A stretch of 64,000 nucleotides of DNA from Triplophysa rosa (GCF_024868665.1 NC_079900.1:25935633-25999632); one strand, 5' to 3'; shown: positions 1 to 12,400, numbered from the stretch's first letter. Translations and numbers: made by a program. The notes: a model not told the origin generated them from the sequence alone.

Positions 1-348
1 ATGCTTCCTGCTGCTGACCAACTTTATGGAGATGCAGATTTCATTTTCCAACAGGACTTGGCACCTGCACACAGTGCCAAAGCTACCAGTACCTGGTTTA
101 AGGACCATGGTATCCCTGTTCTTAATTGGCCAGCAAACTCGCCTGACCTTAACCCCATAGAAAATCTATGGGGTATTGTGAAGAGGAAGATGCGATATGC
201 CAGACCCAACAATGCAGAAGAGCTGAAGGCCACTATCAGAGCAACCTGGCCTCTCATTACACCTGAGCAGTGCCACAGACTGATCGACTCCATGCCACGC
301 CGCATTGCTGCAGTAATTCAGGCAAAAGGAGCCCCAACTAAGTATTGA
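1..348 (+). CDS. Tc1-family transposase, C-terminal 115 residues
   Basis: This is the C-terminal part of a Tc1/mariner transposase, the nuclear DDE enzyme that cuts and pastes its element at TA sites. The frame is open from the first base of the window, so the first ATG is probably not the true start; family members are about 340 residues. The second catalytic aspartate is D19 in the QQD motif and the glutamate is E54 in NPIENLW. The 34 residues between them give the DD34E spacing of Tc1 enzymes. The visible part has no stop or frameshift, but whether the whole enzyme is intact cannot be seen. Confidence 0.9.
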   Translation: MLPAADQLYGDADFIFQQDLAPAHSAKATSTWFKDHGIPVLNWPANSPDLNPIENLWGIVKRKMRYARPNNAEELKATIRATWPLITPEQCHRLIDSMPRRIAAVIQAKGAPTKY

Positions 349-637
349 GTGGTGTACATGCTCATACTTTTCATGTTCATACTTTTCAGTTGGCCAAGAT
401 TTCTAAAAATCCTTTCTTTGTATTGGTCTTAAGTAATATTCTAATTTTCTGAGATACTGAATTTGGGATTTTCATTAGTTGTCAGTTATTATCATCAAAA
501 TTAAAAGAAATAAACATTTGAAATATATCAGTCTGTGTGTAATGAATGAATATAATATACAAGTTTCACTTTTTGAATGGAATTAGTGAAATAAGTCAAC
601 TTTTTGATGATATTCTAATTATATGACCAGCACCTGT
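1..637 (+). mobile_element. Tc1-like DNA transposon, 3' part (5' end outside window)
   Basis: The right terminus is visible: the last bases are the reverse complement of CAGGTGCTGGTCATATAAT, a terminal motif known from teleost Tc1 elements, and are followed by TA, the Tc1/mariner target. The transposase tail (1-348) lies in sense orientation, and about 290 bases of AT-rich 3' UTR separate it from the terminal repeat. The left half is outside the window, so completeness cannot be judged. Confidence 0.9.
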
Positions 638-892
638 ATACTTAGTTATAGTATGAATGTATTGCTTATTATAATTAGTTCCCTAAAGATGCATTGACGT
701 TGGGAAGTGTGCTTTAACTTTAGCATCACTGTAACTTTGTATCATATATAACACATTACACAGCTTTTTAGCTGTCTTTTGATCAAAGTAAGGTTGTGAC
801 ATTGGAGAAAATACATTCATACATGGTTTGTCTTAAAACATACCCCACATTGGGCATAAATAACATTAAAAACTTGATTTTCACCACAGGGA

Positions 893-1262
893 TACCGCAC
901 CCAAAAATTTAAATTCTGTCATCATTTACTCACCTTCGAGTTGTTCCAAATCTGTATAAATATCTTTGTTCTGATGAACACAGAGAAAGATATTTGGAAG
1001 AATGCTTATAACTAGACATATTTTGCCCCCCATTGACTCCCATAGTAAGAAAAAATACTTTATCATTTTTTTATTCTGTTAAACACAAAAGAAGATATTT
1101 TGAAAAATGTAGGACCGCAAACAGTTCTGGGGCACTTTTGACTACCATTGTTTTTTTTCCTACTATGGGGGTCAAAATCTGTCTGGTTATAAGCATTCTT
1201 CCAAATATCTTTCTCTGTGTTATTATATTAAAAAGATATATTTTTGGGTGAAGTATCCCTTT
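893..1262. repeat. Fold-back dispersed repeat, copy 1
   Basis: The unit opens with text like CCCAAAAATTTAAATTCTGTC and closes with its rough inverse ending TTTTTGGGTGAAGTATCC. In between, two inverted arms carry an ATATTTGGAAGAATG motif. Related copies lie at 9195-9480, 19735-19950, 32945-33235 and 61570-61857. It is a non-autonomous fold-back repeat common in cyprinids; the superfamily is not decided here. Short ORFs inside it are incidental. Confidence 0.7.
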
Positions 1263-1472
1263 AACAACACATCAGTGTAAAATCACTGTAACACATAACC
1301 TCGTCACCTTTCTACCTCTCAGTCTACATGATACATATGTGAAACCCCATTGTTGTCTGTCGGTCCCGGAGTGTGTTTTGTGTGGTCAAAAGAAGAATCA
1401 TGCTGCATGGGGTGGCCTGGGGTGTGAGATGCCCCGTGGCCAGGTCTCAGTATTTGTCTCTTCCTCCTGTAG

Positions 1473-1591
1473 TTCAAAGCCTACTGCGAGAGTCCCAGGT
1501 CATCCGGCAGACCAAAGAGAAACAGATCAGCGAGCTGAAAAAAATGTCCGATCAAAGTGCTGAATCTCAGAAAAACGAATGGGAGAAGAAG
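1473..1591 (+). CDS. cep112: cep112 exon (a)
   Basis: The acceptor is TTCCTCCTGTAG and the donor AAG|GTAAGC. The exon begins with two bases completing a split codon, then encodes 39 residues of coiled coil (LLRESQVIRQTKEKQ... QKNEWEKK). It ends in phase 0. The upstream exon is outside the window. Confidence 0.85.
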
Positions 1592-2198
1592 GTAAGCAAG
1601 GGTTGAAAGGGCTCAAGTTTCCGCAGGCCCGTCTCACCAGCAGCCAGAGCTTTGAACGCTCAAAGAGTTTATAGAGCCCAGCCAATGCCGCAAAAAGAAT
1701 CCAGAAAATCCATCTTCTCTGAGTTTGCAGTAGATATGAGATGTTTATTGCTGTGATAGGAAAGCAAAGCTCTTCCCTGCCTTTGTACAGGCTTTTGATG
1801 GGAGGGTTTTTTTCCTTCAGGCCTTATAAAACATTCTCTTTGTTCTCTATTTCTAAACAGAAAATTATGTAGGCCTCATGTTCAGGGTTTAACAATAAAG
1901 ATGGCCTGGGGTATTGTATTGAACATTGTTGTGAAATTTGCTTGTTTAATGTCACCAAGAATCAAGTATTCTAACCAGCTAATCAAGATGAGGGCTTGTC
2001 AAAATGACGAGTCTAGTTACAATGTTTTTTTTTTATATGGGGGCCATTCTACAGAATTAGCTCCAAGTTTGAGTAGTCTCTAGTTGCCTTTTTCCACAAA
2101 TTAAGTATGTATGCAAGTAATATATAAATGTAAAATATCAAAGGTACTAGTAAAAGCAGTGGCAGACTGTTGTGTGATTGATGGTTTTTGATTGGCAG

Positions 2199-2342
2199 TT
2201 GCATGTAGCGGTGGCAGAGATGGAGCAGGAGAAGTTTGAGCTGCAGAAGAAACACACAGAAAACATCCAGGAGCTGCTGGAGGACACCAACCAACGGCTG
2301 GCCAAGATGGAGGATGAGTACAACGCTCAGACTCATGCCACC
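2199..2342 (+). CDS. cep112: cep112 exon (b)
   Basis: The exon is 144 bases, 48 codons, phase 0 at both ends. The acceptor is TTTTTGATTGGCAG and the donor ACC|GTTAGT. It encodes a heptad-rich helix containing QKKHTENIQELLEDTNQRL and then MEDEYNAQTHAT, the segment that precedes the KELEARV block in vertebrate CEP112. Confidence 0.88.
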
Positions 2343-2909
2343 GTTAGTCTATTTACACTACATAAATAAACAAAGTATGGCATTGCAAGGTAACAATAAT
2401 GCATAATAATAAATCATGTTGAAGTACAGACGGTTTCATCTTGACAACATAAACAAACGTTACTGCCCATGCAATCTTTTGTGACCCCAACTGAACTTCC
2501 GGTACACATTCACAAACAATAGAGTGCCTGTAGATTATTTCTGATGACAATCAAAAGAAACCCAGAAGAACCGTTACTTGGCTAAATTTGTCTCTCCAAT
2601 ATTTTGAATATAGACTCCGATAACAAGCTCAACTGCTAGATGTCAATGTCCCATACGGTTTCAACAAATTGTTTATTTAATAAAATGATTATACAGAAAA
2701 ATAATAATACAAATTAACATGAACGTAAATTAAATAAAACCGATGAAACGGTCTATAACATACATGGATATCTAGGTTATCAGTAAAAACAGTGATTCAC
2801 AACTTGCGTTGATCCCTTTTTTAAGAGACCAAAGTATACACTGTGGTCAAATGACGTTTTTAAATAACTTTAAATATATTCACTTTAAATTAGTTATTTT
2901 GAGTCACCT
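2343..2909 (+). other. cep112 intron, no recognised element
   Basis: AT-rich intron sequence between exon (b) and the nested transposon block. I see no coding potential, terminal repeats or RNA gene here. Confidence 0.5.
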
Positions 2910-4244
2910 GGGGCCGGTTGCATAAAACTGTTTTAGACTAGTCTTAAAGTATTTTTTTTTAAGTAGACATCATACACTTTTTGAAAGTTTCAGATAGAAA
3001 CACACTAACTGATCAAATCTGCAGACTGGCACAGACTTTCTGCAACAAGTCCAGACTGAAAATCTTGGCAAAATCTGAGCAAATATCTTGTAGTGTATTT
3101 TAGTCTTTTTAAGTCAGTTGCATAAAATCTTAGATGGGTCTAATTTAAGACAAAAAATTAAGACTGATGGCCCCCTGACTAACTTTTCGTTATGATCCAT
3201 GTTGTCATGGAAACCAATAAACTGTCAACTGCTCTAGATTCAAAAATGGCCTGACTTTGTCTTTGTGTTATTTTAATAAATGGACAATAAGAAGAGGACG
3301 AGCTTTTAAAGACCAATCAAATTCACTGAGAGTGGGTTGCACCAACAAGGATTAGACTTAAATCTAGATTTAAGGTTTATTTAATAATTCTGTTGCACCA
3401 AACTGTAAACCTTGTTTACAAATAATCAGGTTTATATTTAAGATATCATTTGATCCAGATTTTAATTTTACAGTAAATCTAGATTAAATGTAATTGTGTT
3501 GCGCCATTAATTTAAACTCTGATTTATCTCTCAATTAGGGATTAATTTTAAACTTGCTACTGAGGAGGTTTAAATGATAAAAACACATATCTGTTATAAA
3601 ATGGTCAGAAACAGATAAGTGTCATGTCATGCTTCAGTGATGTGTTTATTGTAAAGAAAAACGGAAATAAATAAAACACCTCAGCAGGAGTGAGGGCACA
3701 GCAGTTTGATAAACTGGGTGATCGTCTGTGAAGCGTCAAGTTCAAGATGCCCTGCTTTATTATCCAATACATAAGCACAACGTCTGTGATTAAATGGAAA
3801 AGACCAACATCCTGAGAAGAGTAGCTAGTTATTTTAGTGGCCTGTCTAAATTGTGGTCCGGTCCGGTCCTGAACAGGCGCATCTCAGTTGGCGGTGCTGC
3901 TGCTGCAAACAGCCCCAGAACACGACCGAGGACGACCCCCGGAAACGCAATCACCTACCTTGGCCGTTCGCAGCTGCGTCGTCTATGGCAGAGGTTCACC
4001 CGCTTATTGTCTGCTCCAGTCGCGAGCTGCAGGATAATGCAGGCTCAACTGTCATATTTGTACGCGGTCATGGCCCTCAAGGCTTGTGAAATGTGTTTAT
4101 GGACGATCAGACTGATCAACGAATTATCCAGAGAGAGGTTTTAAATAGATGTGCACCGATTGACCGGCCAGAGACCGGAATCGGCCGGTTTTCACATGCA
4201 CACGCATCATGTACTATACAGACAAAAAGGTGCACTGTAGTTAA

Positions 4245-5504
4245 AGGAGTCATATTTCACGGCTAAAACGAATATTATTGTTTGTTTTAGATGTAACGTG
4301 TGAGCGATAGCTCGGGCAGCTGGAGGCATAAGAATGTCCAAGACAAAGTAAGTCCCGTTTCAAAGTAGGTTTTAATCCAAGCAGTGCAAGAATCCCAGAT
4401 GAAAACAAAACAAACACGTGCAAAAAACTTCAAAGTAAAATAAAACAAAAGAAACATATTTGCAAACCCATACCTGGAGTAAGCATTTATGAACTGTAAA
4501 TTAACATGGAGGCAATCGCCCCAACCATGCGATCAAACTGTGAGTCCACACTGACTAGCATACCACTGTCTAGCACACCACTGCACTCGAGACTCCATGC
4601 TGCATCTAGCAGCCATTTTCAACCCAAGGCCACGCCCCCTGGAACGTACCATTTAGCAGGTAAGAAAACAAATTACATGTGCACTAAATGATTGAATGAA
4701 TGAATAATGAATAATGGTGGATAATGCCATACATAAACTCAAAACCTGCAAACGCTAATGCTATAACTACTTGCCAAACATGAACACAATATACACTTTC
4801 ATTACACTCCACACAATTAACATTTAAACATACAATATTAAACATCTCCTTACAATATTACACAGGTCAGTACCGGCAAACAGACCGTGTTAATGTATAT
4901 GTATGTAAATGTATGTGAGAATGAATCAGTGTGCATAGTTCATGTATAGTCACGGGGCCTCTCCGTGACATAACGCAATGTGTATACACCATTTAAAGTT
5001 TAAAAAACGCTGTATTTTCCACATACCGTGCATGTTTGTATCTCCCCTTTGCCCCGCCTCTCTGAAATGCGCTGATTTTTTACAAAGCTCATCACTCTGA
5101 AAAGCGAGGTGTGCTATGATTGGCCAGTTCACCAGTGCGTAGTGATTGGTCGAATACTGCAAACGTGTGACGGAAATGTAACGCCTCTTACCATATTCGG
5201 AACATCAGGTTCCAAAGCAATTGTACTGACAGGCGATACAATGAGATTTACAATTACGCCCACCTTAATTACGTGTAGATTTGGGCGGTCTTAGTCAAAT
5301 CATGTTACGAAGTCACGTAGATTCGCCGGGGTGTGGTTACACGAGGCGTTTCAGGCAAGTCTGGTTGAGCATTCGCTTTTAGATAGAATGCATCTTTTGT
5401 TCCCACAAGTTCGTTTGTGCAATTTTACGTGTCTAATACATGCATGGGCAACTTATGACACACGAAAAACACCGAAAAAATCGTACTTCCGCCATATGAC
5501 CCCT
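4245..5504. mobile_element. Level 4 of nest: TTAA-type MITE
   Basis: The ends are AGGAGTCATAT and ATATGACCCCT, bounded by TTAA on each side (4241-4244 and 5505-5508). Copy 2 of the surrounding hAT is continuous at this point (GCACTGTAGTTCATCTC on its complementary strand), so it is a paralogous empty site. A sibling lies at 21172-21785. TTAA targets are known for piggyBac and Kolobok families; no transposase is present to decide. Confidence 0.85.
4299..4970 (-). mobile_element. Level 5 of nest: solo LTR, TSD TAACG
   Basis: A 672-bp segment begins TGTGAGCG and ends CCGTGACA, inside a 5-bp direct repeat TAACG (4294-4298, 4971-4975). TG...CA ends with a 5-bp duplication are the signature of an LTR retrotransposon, and the lack of internal coding sequence makes it a solo LTR left by LTR-LTR recombination. 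The minus orientation is inferred from an ATTAAA signal on that strand. The sibling MITE at 21172 reads through uninterrupted here. Confidence 0.85.
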
Positions 5505-7085
5505 TTAATCTCTTGCTGCTCCGTCTACATGGGGTATGTATGCTAACAGTGATGCTAAACTCTGACACATGCTAAACTCATGTTGAAGTCGTTCACTCTG
5601 TGTAAAACAAACGTCTTACGTTAAAACTGTGGTCATTTCACCTAGGTAAAATGACATTCAACACGACTTCTACTTGTATTTAAAAATCCAAAATATAAAA
5701 AAATGAATAAATCAACCAATATATGTGATATATATCTGATTGAGTTCTTTACTAACACAAAAAACTGCAAATACATATACATCTTTAGAGTAGAATTCAC
5801 TCATAAGATTTTTAGCTTTTTTATTGAAGTTGCAGCAAAAATCAACCCACTTATTTTAATACTACAGACACAAGATAAAGACAATTTATTTTACATTTCA
5901 GAAAAAATGAAATAAAGCAATGTTAGTTTCATAAACAGAAACAGACAAGAATAAAGTTGAAGTATTTTATTGTTATCTTAGACTTTTGTGAGATGAATTT
6001 TGACAAAAATGAAAAAGGTAAATTAAGTGACATGTTTAGTTATATTTTATTATTTGTACTTCTTTTCAGTCACAGAGTTCTTCAATTTAAGAGTTGTTTG
6101 GGAAAGAGAAGATTCTGTAATTTAATGCAGCTTGGAGAACTGCATTTAGGGAAATTTGGGGAAATTGTAATGTTCAATCATTTATTCAATGAAAATATAA
6201 AAAAATGTGCATTGAAGAAAAGTTAATATGGTTTTATATACAGTTACTGTCAATTATAGTTTGTGGATAGAAAATCGGAATCGTCAAAAATCGGAATCGG
6301 CAGGTTTCACTTATAATAAAATTGGAAACCGGAATCGGCAAAGAAAATTGCAATCGGTGCATCTCTAGTTTTAAATAGCAAAATTACGCTTCTTTTACAT
6401 GCACGAGATGTTTATTTCCTTTTTGACATGACAATGCAACACTGTTTCTGTTTAGTTACACCGGCAAATCCATCATGTCGGAAAAAATTAATCGCATGTG
6501 ATGTTTTAAATACAAGGTTAAAGGTTTAATACACGATTTGTTAATCTCTGTTTAAAATTAAGTGGTGCAACGCAATTTTAATTAAAATAAAACTAGGATC
6601 AACAAACCCTAGATTAGCTGTAAACTCTGTTTACTGTAATCGTTGTTGGTGCAACTCACCCTTTAAGTCTTATGAAAATGCCGGAGATTTATTTTGGGGA
6701 CATCTTTGATGGTTTGTGAAATGTGAATTTACACTATTAATGTTCTCAGTTACTGTAGTCCAAGCTTTGATTTTATGATTATTTGCACTGTAATCACAAA
6801 ATGTGTTCATTTAAGTTGATTTGGCAGCATTGTATTCCTCTAATATGCAAATTTTTCAGCTAAGAAAAGCTGGGTTTAGCGCCTACTGTCGGCCATTTTG
6901 TTTTAAGTTGTTTTCAACAATTTAGACTGTCTTACTAAAGACTACCATGAGTTTTTTTATGCAACAGTCATTCTTCACTGACTTGTTAGTCAGACTAATT
7001 CTTAGACAGTCTTAAAACCGTGGCTGTTTATGCAACCGGCCCCTGGTTAGGTACTGCCTAAAGATAAACTGTCGCTACAGTTAAC

Positions 7086-8138
7086 CATATCGTCGCTGTC
7101 GGGCGGAAACCTCCTATGTCCAAATTTGGTCAATTTCATATTTTTTCACAAATCAATGCTATTGGTCAGTCCCCATGTGGGTCTGTTATTTTTACAAATT
7201 ATTAACAAATCTAAAGTGTTGAAAATAGCTTGAGAGCAAATCTCTTAACTCCATTGGACACTTCAACTGTCTGAGAAGTCTCGTAACTCCACCTCTTCTT
7301 CACTCCGTGGGAGCTTCTCGGCATTACGTCTCCTGATTGAACGTTTTTTAGACAATAACGAGTGAAAATAGTTAGGTTAGATACATTTGAGTAGGTCTGT
7401 TTTGTTAAAAATCGATAGCTGTAATGCTTCTGTGCAGAAGGAAGTCCGTGAGCCACGAAGGTAAGTTTGCGAGCAGATTCGGCTAATTTCCGCCTATTAG
7501 ACAGCCTAGTCAGCTCATCATTTTTTGTATTACATCACTTATAGTTCTTAAACCTTCAAAATAGAGTTTTTGAAGATGTATGTAACCACAGTTGTCAGCT
7601 TTGGTTAACTATTGAAGCCTTTTCTCTTGTCAAGAGACTCAACGAGACCGCCGACTTTATTTGCGTGCAGATTAATTTCTGCCTATATTAGACAGCCTGT
7701 TTAACGTTTTATTTTGGTATTGCATCACTCATAGCTCTAACGTTTAAAATAGAGTTTAGGAAGATGTATGTAACCACAATCATTAGCTTTCATTAGCTCT
7801 TAAAGCCTCGTCTCTTGTCAAAAGGCTCAACGCGACCGCAGACTTTGATGAACACTGCTGGCAGCAGCGACGTCTGTGTCCGTACCATTCTTATCAATGA
7901 CAGCGTAATCTCGTATCTCCCTGCTCCCAAGTTATAAACCTTGTATCTCCGATTAAACATGGTTTTGGGGAAATGTTGTGTTAATGTTGGTACACAACAG
8001 TATATGATAGCAATATAAGGTATAATAACAACTTTAACGATACAATGTTTAATAACTCAAAAAATATGCAGTTTTTTTAACTTCCTGAAAAATAATGGTT
8101 TTGGAGATACGAGGATTCTGCCCGACAGCGACGATATG
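7086..8138. mobile_element. TIR element CATATCGTCGCTGTCGGGC, copy 1
   Basis: Perfect 19-bp inverted termini lie at 7086-7104 and 8120-8138. No target duplication is obvious. A second, rearranged copy is at about 53025-54645 in the opposite orientation. The element is about 1.05 kb, with internal near-duplicate blocks (7480-7640 and 7670-7830 share CTAATAGGC/GACAGCCT and TAACCACA text). An 81-codon minus frame (7211-7456) is partly conserved in the other copy but matches nothing I know. Confidence 0.8.
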
Positions 8139-8625
8139 TACGACAGCGTCGTGTGCTGTTTGTGTATGTTTCTGGTCTTGTGTGGCTGGCCTAAGTCTTT
8201 GCTCTGCTGTCATGCATGCACAAAACAAAGAGAGCCTTAAAGCCATTTAAATGAAGGCCAGAGGGGTCAAAACACTGCACTACTTTGTCTGAGATGAACC
8301 GAGATATCTGTCCGTCAGTAGCACAAGCTTATGTGTGGTGCCTAATGAGTTTTGCTCGTTACAAATTAGCATTCAGCAACTGCCATACAGGTAAAAGCAG
8401 CACGGCGAGTCGACCGGCCGAGGTCTGTCAGCAGGGCCAAATTTAAGAACTTCAAATGCATGCCGGCCCCAGCGAGTAAGAGCCTTCTTTAATAATTAAA
8501 CACAGCACATTTCCAGGCAGGGCCCCAGATGAAAGGCCCTTCTGTCATTGGAAATTAGGTTCTCCCATTCTGTTGGTTTAGGCCGACCTCGCCAACCCCT
8601 TGTCTTACCTCTGCTCTCCTCATAG

Positions 8626-8652
8626 GCTGCTGTTGTCAGTATGTCAGCTCAG
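8626..8652 (+). other. Candidate 27-bp microexon in cep112 intron
   Basis: A strong pyrimidine tract and acceptor (CTCTGCTCTCCTCATAG) precedes 27 bases, and a consensus donor (CAG|GTGAGA) follows. It is a multiple of three, phase 0, and would add AAVVSMSAQ between exons (b) and (c) without a stop. The CEP112 family does not require it at this position, so it would be an alternative exon or a chance pair of splice sites. Confidence 0.3.
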
Positions 8653-9194
8653 GTGAGAGGCTCTGTGTTGCTTCTGCTTTGCGTTTGATGTCTCAATACT
8701 CCAACCTTTGAAAGCCTTTGTTTATCTTTCGTTCTTTCATCATTCTTTTGTACGCCATGCTCTGGTGCTATTCCGATGTATAAAAAAAGCTCTTCAAAGC
8801 TTCATGCCATATTTCATATCTTCTGGACCAATGAGATTGGAGCGCCAATGGTTGTTTACCTGTGGCTCATTGCATCGTTTATTGTAGCATTGCTTAATGT
8901 CTAACGTTTGGCAGTGCCATTGTCAGTCCAGAAGCCACACGTTCATGCCAATATACACGTTTCATGCCAACATATTCATTACATTCAGGGCTCAAGAGAA
9001 GAATTGCATTAATGAGAAGGCATGGAGCAGACTACACCTGTGCTGACGTTTCCGTATGAATGAAAAAAGAGCTCAACGCGGGTTGTTGGTTCCATTCCTG
9101 CCAGGCTATCATTACTGTGCCCTTGAGAGTTTGGCTGGAAGTACAGACACAAATGTTCGGCCAAAGCATTACAGCAGTTCACTTCTGTTATTCA

Positions 9195-9480
9195 TGCTTA
9201 ATGGTACAGTTCATCCAAAAATTTTAATTCTATCACCATTTGCTCACCCTCAGATTGTTCCAAACCTGTATACATTTCTTTGTTCTGATGAACACATACT
9301 GTATAAAGATATTTGGAAGAATGTCAGCAACAAAACAAATCTCCCCACCATTGACTGCCATAGTAGGGAAAATAAATACTATGGGAGTCAATGGGGGATA
9401 AGATCTGCTCGGTTACTGACATTCTTCCAAATATCTTTTTTTGTATTTAGCAGAACAAAGAAATGTATACCTTTAATGTG
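9195..9480. repeat. Fold-back dispersed repeat, copy 2
   Basis: Same family as 893-1262: the arms GATATTTGGAAGAATGTCAGC and TGACATTCTTCCAAATATC are inverted around a CCATAGTAGGGAA centre. The 142-codon frame across it (9056-9484) is repeat sequence. Confidence 0.7.
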
Positions 9481-9489
9481 TTAGACTGG

Positions 9490-12400
9490 TGGCAACAGAT
9501 CTTAGTACTTAAATTGCCAATTGCAGTTACCTAATAATCTGATGTTTTATCATTTGAGTTGAGCTGAGTTGAGTTGATTTAGGTCACCAGATGTTGACAG
9601 TTCATCTTACTTTATCTAAAACAGAAAGTTTATGCTCACTATAGCACCCCTTGTGACAAGGTTTGAGTTTGCAATGAAGCTTGTGAAACTAGAATCGCTT
9701 GCATTAACCTACTTGCCTTACTTATATTATATTGTCTCTCACTTAAAGATGGGGTAACACATGCACTTTCTGCCAATCTCATATTAATCTTGAGTACCTA
9801 TAGAGTAATATTCTGCCGTGCAAAGGCTTTTGGTCGAAAATGAGTTATTGATATTTTGGGGATATTCAAGACGTCTTTTATCACGCACATAAGTATCTTG
9901 AGTCAATTTCATAGTTTTTTTGAGAAAATAATGCGTTGTCTTAACAGTAACTTCCAAAAGCCCAAAGGAAACCAAGGTAGAACACCGTAACACTAGTTAC
10001 CGCTCTTTGACTTTGTTTTGGAACGCTCTTTAATTGAGTTACGGTACTCTGCCGTTGTTTAGATGTGCGTCAATATGAAGTTACTGTGCCGTGACAGTCT
10101 GGGTCTGCACACTAGTTGCAAGATTTGACTCCGATGCTGTGACAGCGTAGCATGTAGCATGATCACACATAAAATCAGTACAGTTCGCAATTAAATCCAT
10201 ATCCTAACTTTTCCTGTAACCCAATAAAATCCATGGCAATGAATGTCATCGAAGATGTTTAATCCACAACAATCCACAAGAATTCTGATCATTATTCCAA
10301 CCTGCTGGGCTGGCATTCACATACATCAAATCGTCCTTTAGGCGAGGCAATTATTGTGAATGAATCTGTGGCTTTGAACGAATCTTTGAAGTGAGATTCA
10401 GTGATTCAATGACCTATTCATAAACACAGTCAATGACTCGATATGTCACTCACTTAATTACTTACTTACTTACTTACCACCCCCTACTGGCGGTTTTAGT
10501 TTAATATAAGGATCACTTATTTTATCATCATTGCATATTTCTCTTTTGAACCTTTTTATTTAAAACATTATTTATTTTTAAAAAGTAAAACATTATACAG
10601 GTGTTACACTAATAGTTTTGTAAATGGTGATCAGCAGCTGAATATTGATAATGTGGAAATTACTGCTTTTTGCCTTGGCGTGACTTCTCACTTTTTGCAG
10701 ACACTACAAAGGCAGAGGACAGTAACGTCAAAATAGGGGTCAAAAGTCAAGTTTAAGCTCATGTTTTTTTAAGTACATACATTTAATTACTAAAACATCT
10801 AATTGCCAGATTTCCAGTGTCCTACCTATAATTAATTTGGCTGGACAAATAAAAAACTTTAAAGTCATTTTTCTCAGTTTCACACTCTAGCGAGTTAAGG
10901 TCTTTTGCCTTTGTAGGGCAGTATTGCATACGTTTTATCTTCGAAGAGTTTTTAGTTAGATCAAATTTATAAAAGAGAGATACAGCTGTACGATTATTTA
11001 CGGAAAAAGACGAGCTGCTGGAGGCAGGCAGGGGGGACGGAACTACAGCACGAGCACACAACACATCATCGCATTATCCCTTCATGTTGTTTACATTATG
11101 CACGTACACGCCGATTGCCAACAAAACAGACATATGACTTAGTTTGACTTACCGCGTGCGGTTCATGTACAGCATCTTTTAGCTCTGGGACCGCACCTTC
11201 TATCATTTTCAAACCATCTCCAAATCCAGCGTTATATCCCCAGTTTGTGTAACATTCATCACTGAAATGCCGTGAATAAACAAGCACAGCTAAACTTCCG
11301 TCAGCCGAGTGAAGCGGCATTGTTGGGCGTGACGTGTGGGTGCGCTCTTTCTCTCATGCTAGCGTGTGGGCGCGCTCTTTCTCTCATGCTAGCGTGTGGG
11401 CGTGGTCTTTCGCTCGTTGGATGACGTGTGGGCGTGCTTTTCCGAGAGAATGGCCAATAAAGGAATAGGGTCCGTGTTACGAAACAGGGATCCAGACTTA
11501 TAAAAAACTGTCCGAAACAAGATGGCATGCTGAGGGAGTGTATCGAGCACAGCAATACTACGTCAGGGGTCTTCAACTATTTTTCTTTGAGGGCCAGATT
11601 CCAAAAGTATAAATAGGATGCTGGCCAGTTTTTACCATATCCTCATTCTTCTGTTATTTTGTATTTCTGTTATTTATTGCATTTTGTTCATTTTATACGT
11701 TACTTATAGGTCATATATTAAAACATGCACACAAATATTGCCTCAGGTATTTGTGCGTTTTCATGATATTTAATTCAAAGGGATATTGTCTTTTTAATTT
11801 TATTTAATTGCTGTTAATTTATTCACCACCATTCCATCCAAGATGTGGGAGGCATTGTTTTTTCAAGAAGATAGCCTATTTATGAAGATATTTGGTTGAA
11901 TTAATGAAAGTCAAATCAATGAAAGTCAAAAACGCTACTACATTCTGCACAAAAGTAATTCTTGCACCCTTGACATTAAACTGGCGTATTATAAAGCGAA
12001 TCAATTGATCTGTGCAAAAAAACTGAATGCTATTATCTTATCTTCGGGTGAATTACAATCGCATTCATGTGCATCACGCACTTAGAAGGGCAGATCCTTC
12101 GTAGTGCAAGTTCTGGAGGGAGATGAACAGCTGTTTTTCGTTAATTTGGCCGTTTAAATCATACATAATGAATACAGTATTTCCCTTATCTGAGTCAATA
12201 GTTCACATGGTGTACCCTTCCTGCAGTTACTTTTAAGGGCACAAGACGCGTTTTGGAACGGGACCTATCGCGTGCGCAAACCGATTGCCTGTGGCTGTGG
12301 ATTGCCGACTATAACATTGTAAATAATTACGTTTCTTTGACAGACCGATCAAATCGCTTTATAAGACGTCAATCGTTGTGAGCTGCGGGAATTACTTTCG

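Larger units (their letters stand above)
4146..6367 (+). mobile_element. Level 3 of nest: hAT-like element, copy 1, TSD GTTTTAAA
   Basis: The element is flanked by a perfect 8-bp direct repeat GTTTTAAA (4138-4145 and 6368-6375), the duplication size of hAT transposons. Its ends are TAGATGTGCACCGATTG and the complement of TAGAGATGCACCGATTG. A second copy in opposite orientation lies at about 33290-36105. It contains a 90-codon frame at 5957-6226 whose counterpart in copy 2 is shorter, so the frame is probably decayed element sequence rather than a gene. Confidence 0.88.
3332..6659. mobile_element. Level 2 of nest: TIR element GTGGGTTGCACCAACAA
   Basis: Left end 3332-3348 and right end 6643-6659 are near-perfect inverted repeats (GTGGGTTGCACCAACAA against GTGAGTTGCACCAACAA). 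AT-rich subterminal arms match as well (AATCTAGATTTA... on the left, AAACTCTGTTTAC on the right). A 116-codon open frame at 3794-4144 lies inside, but shows no family I recognise and may be chance. Confidence 0.7.
2910..7043. mobile_element. Level 1 of nest: TIR element GGGGCCGGTTGCATAAA
   Basis: The ends are perfect inverted repeats: GGGGCCGGTTGCATAAA at 2910-2926 and its complement at 7027-7043. Similarity continues inward more loosely (TTTAGACTAGTCTTA against AAGACTGTCTAAG). No clear target duplication was found. The interior is almost entirely taken up by later insertions. No transposase of its own is visible, so it is probably non-autonomous. Confidence 0.75.

Noticed and set aside
5957..6226. 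89-codon protein with a relative at 33432-33626
   Set aside because: The similarity comes from two copies of one hAT element; there is no domain and the second copy is shortened.
9056..9484. 142-codon frame
   Set aside because: Mostly the fold-back repeat family found five times in the window.
11333..11440. CRISPR-like direct repeats
   Set aside because: Units are contiguous without spacers, and the genome is eukaryotic; the same holds for the 44-bp, 34-bp and 168-bp arrays.
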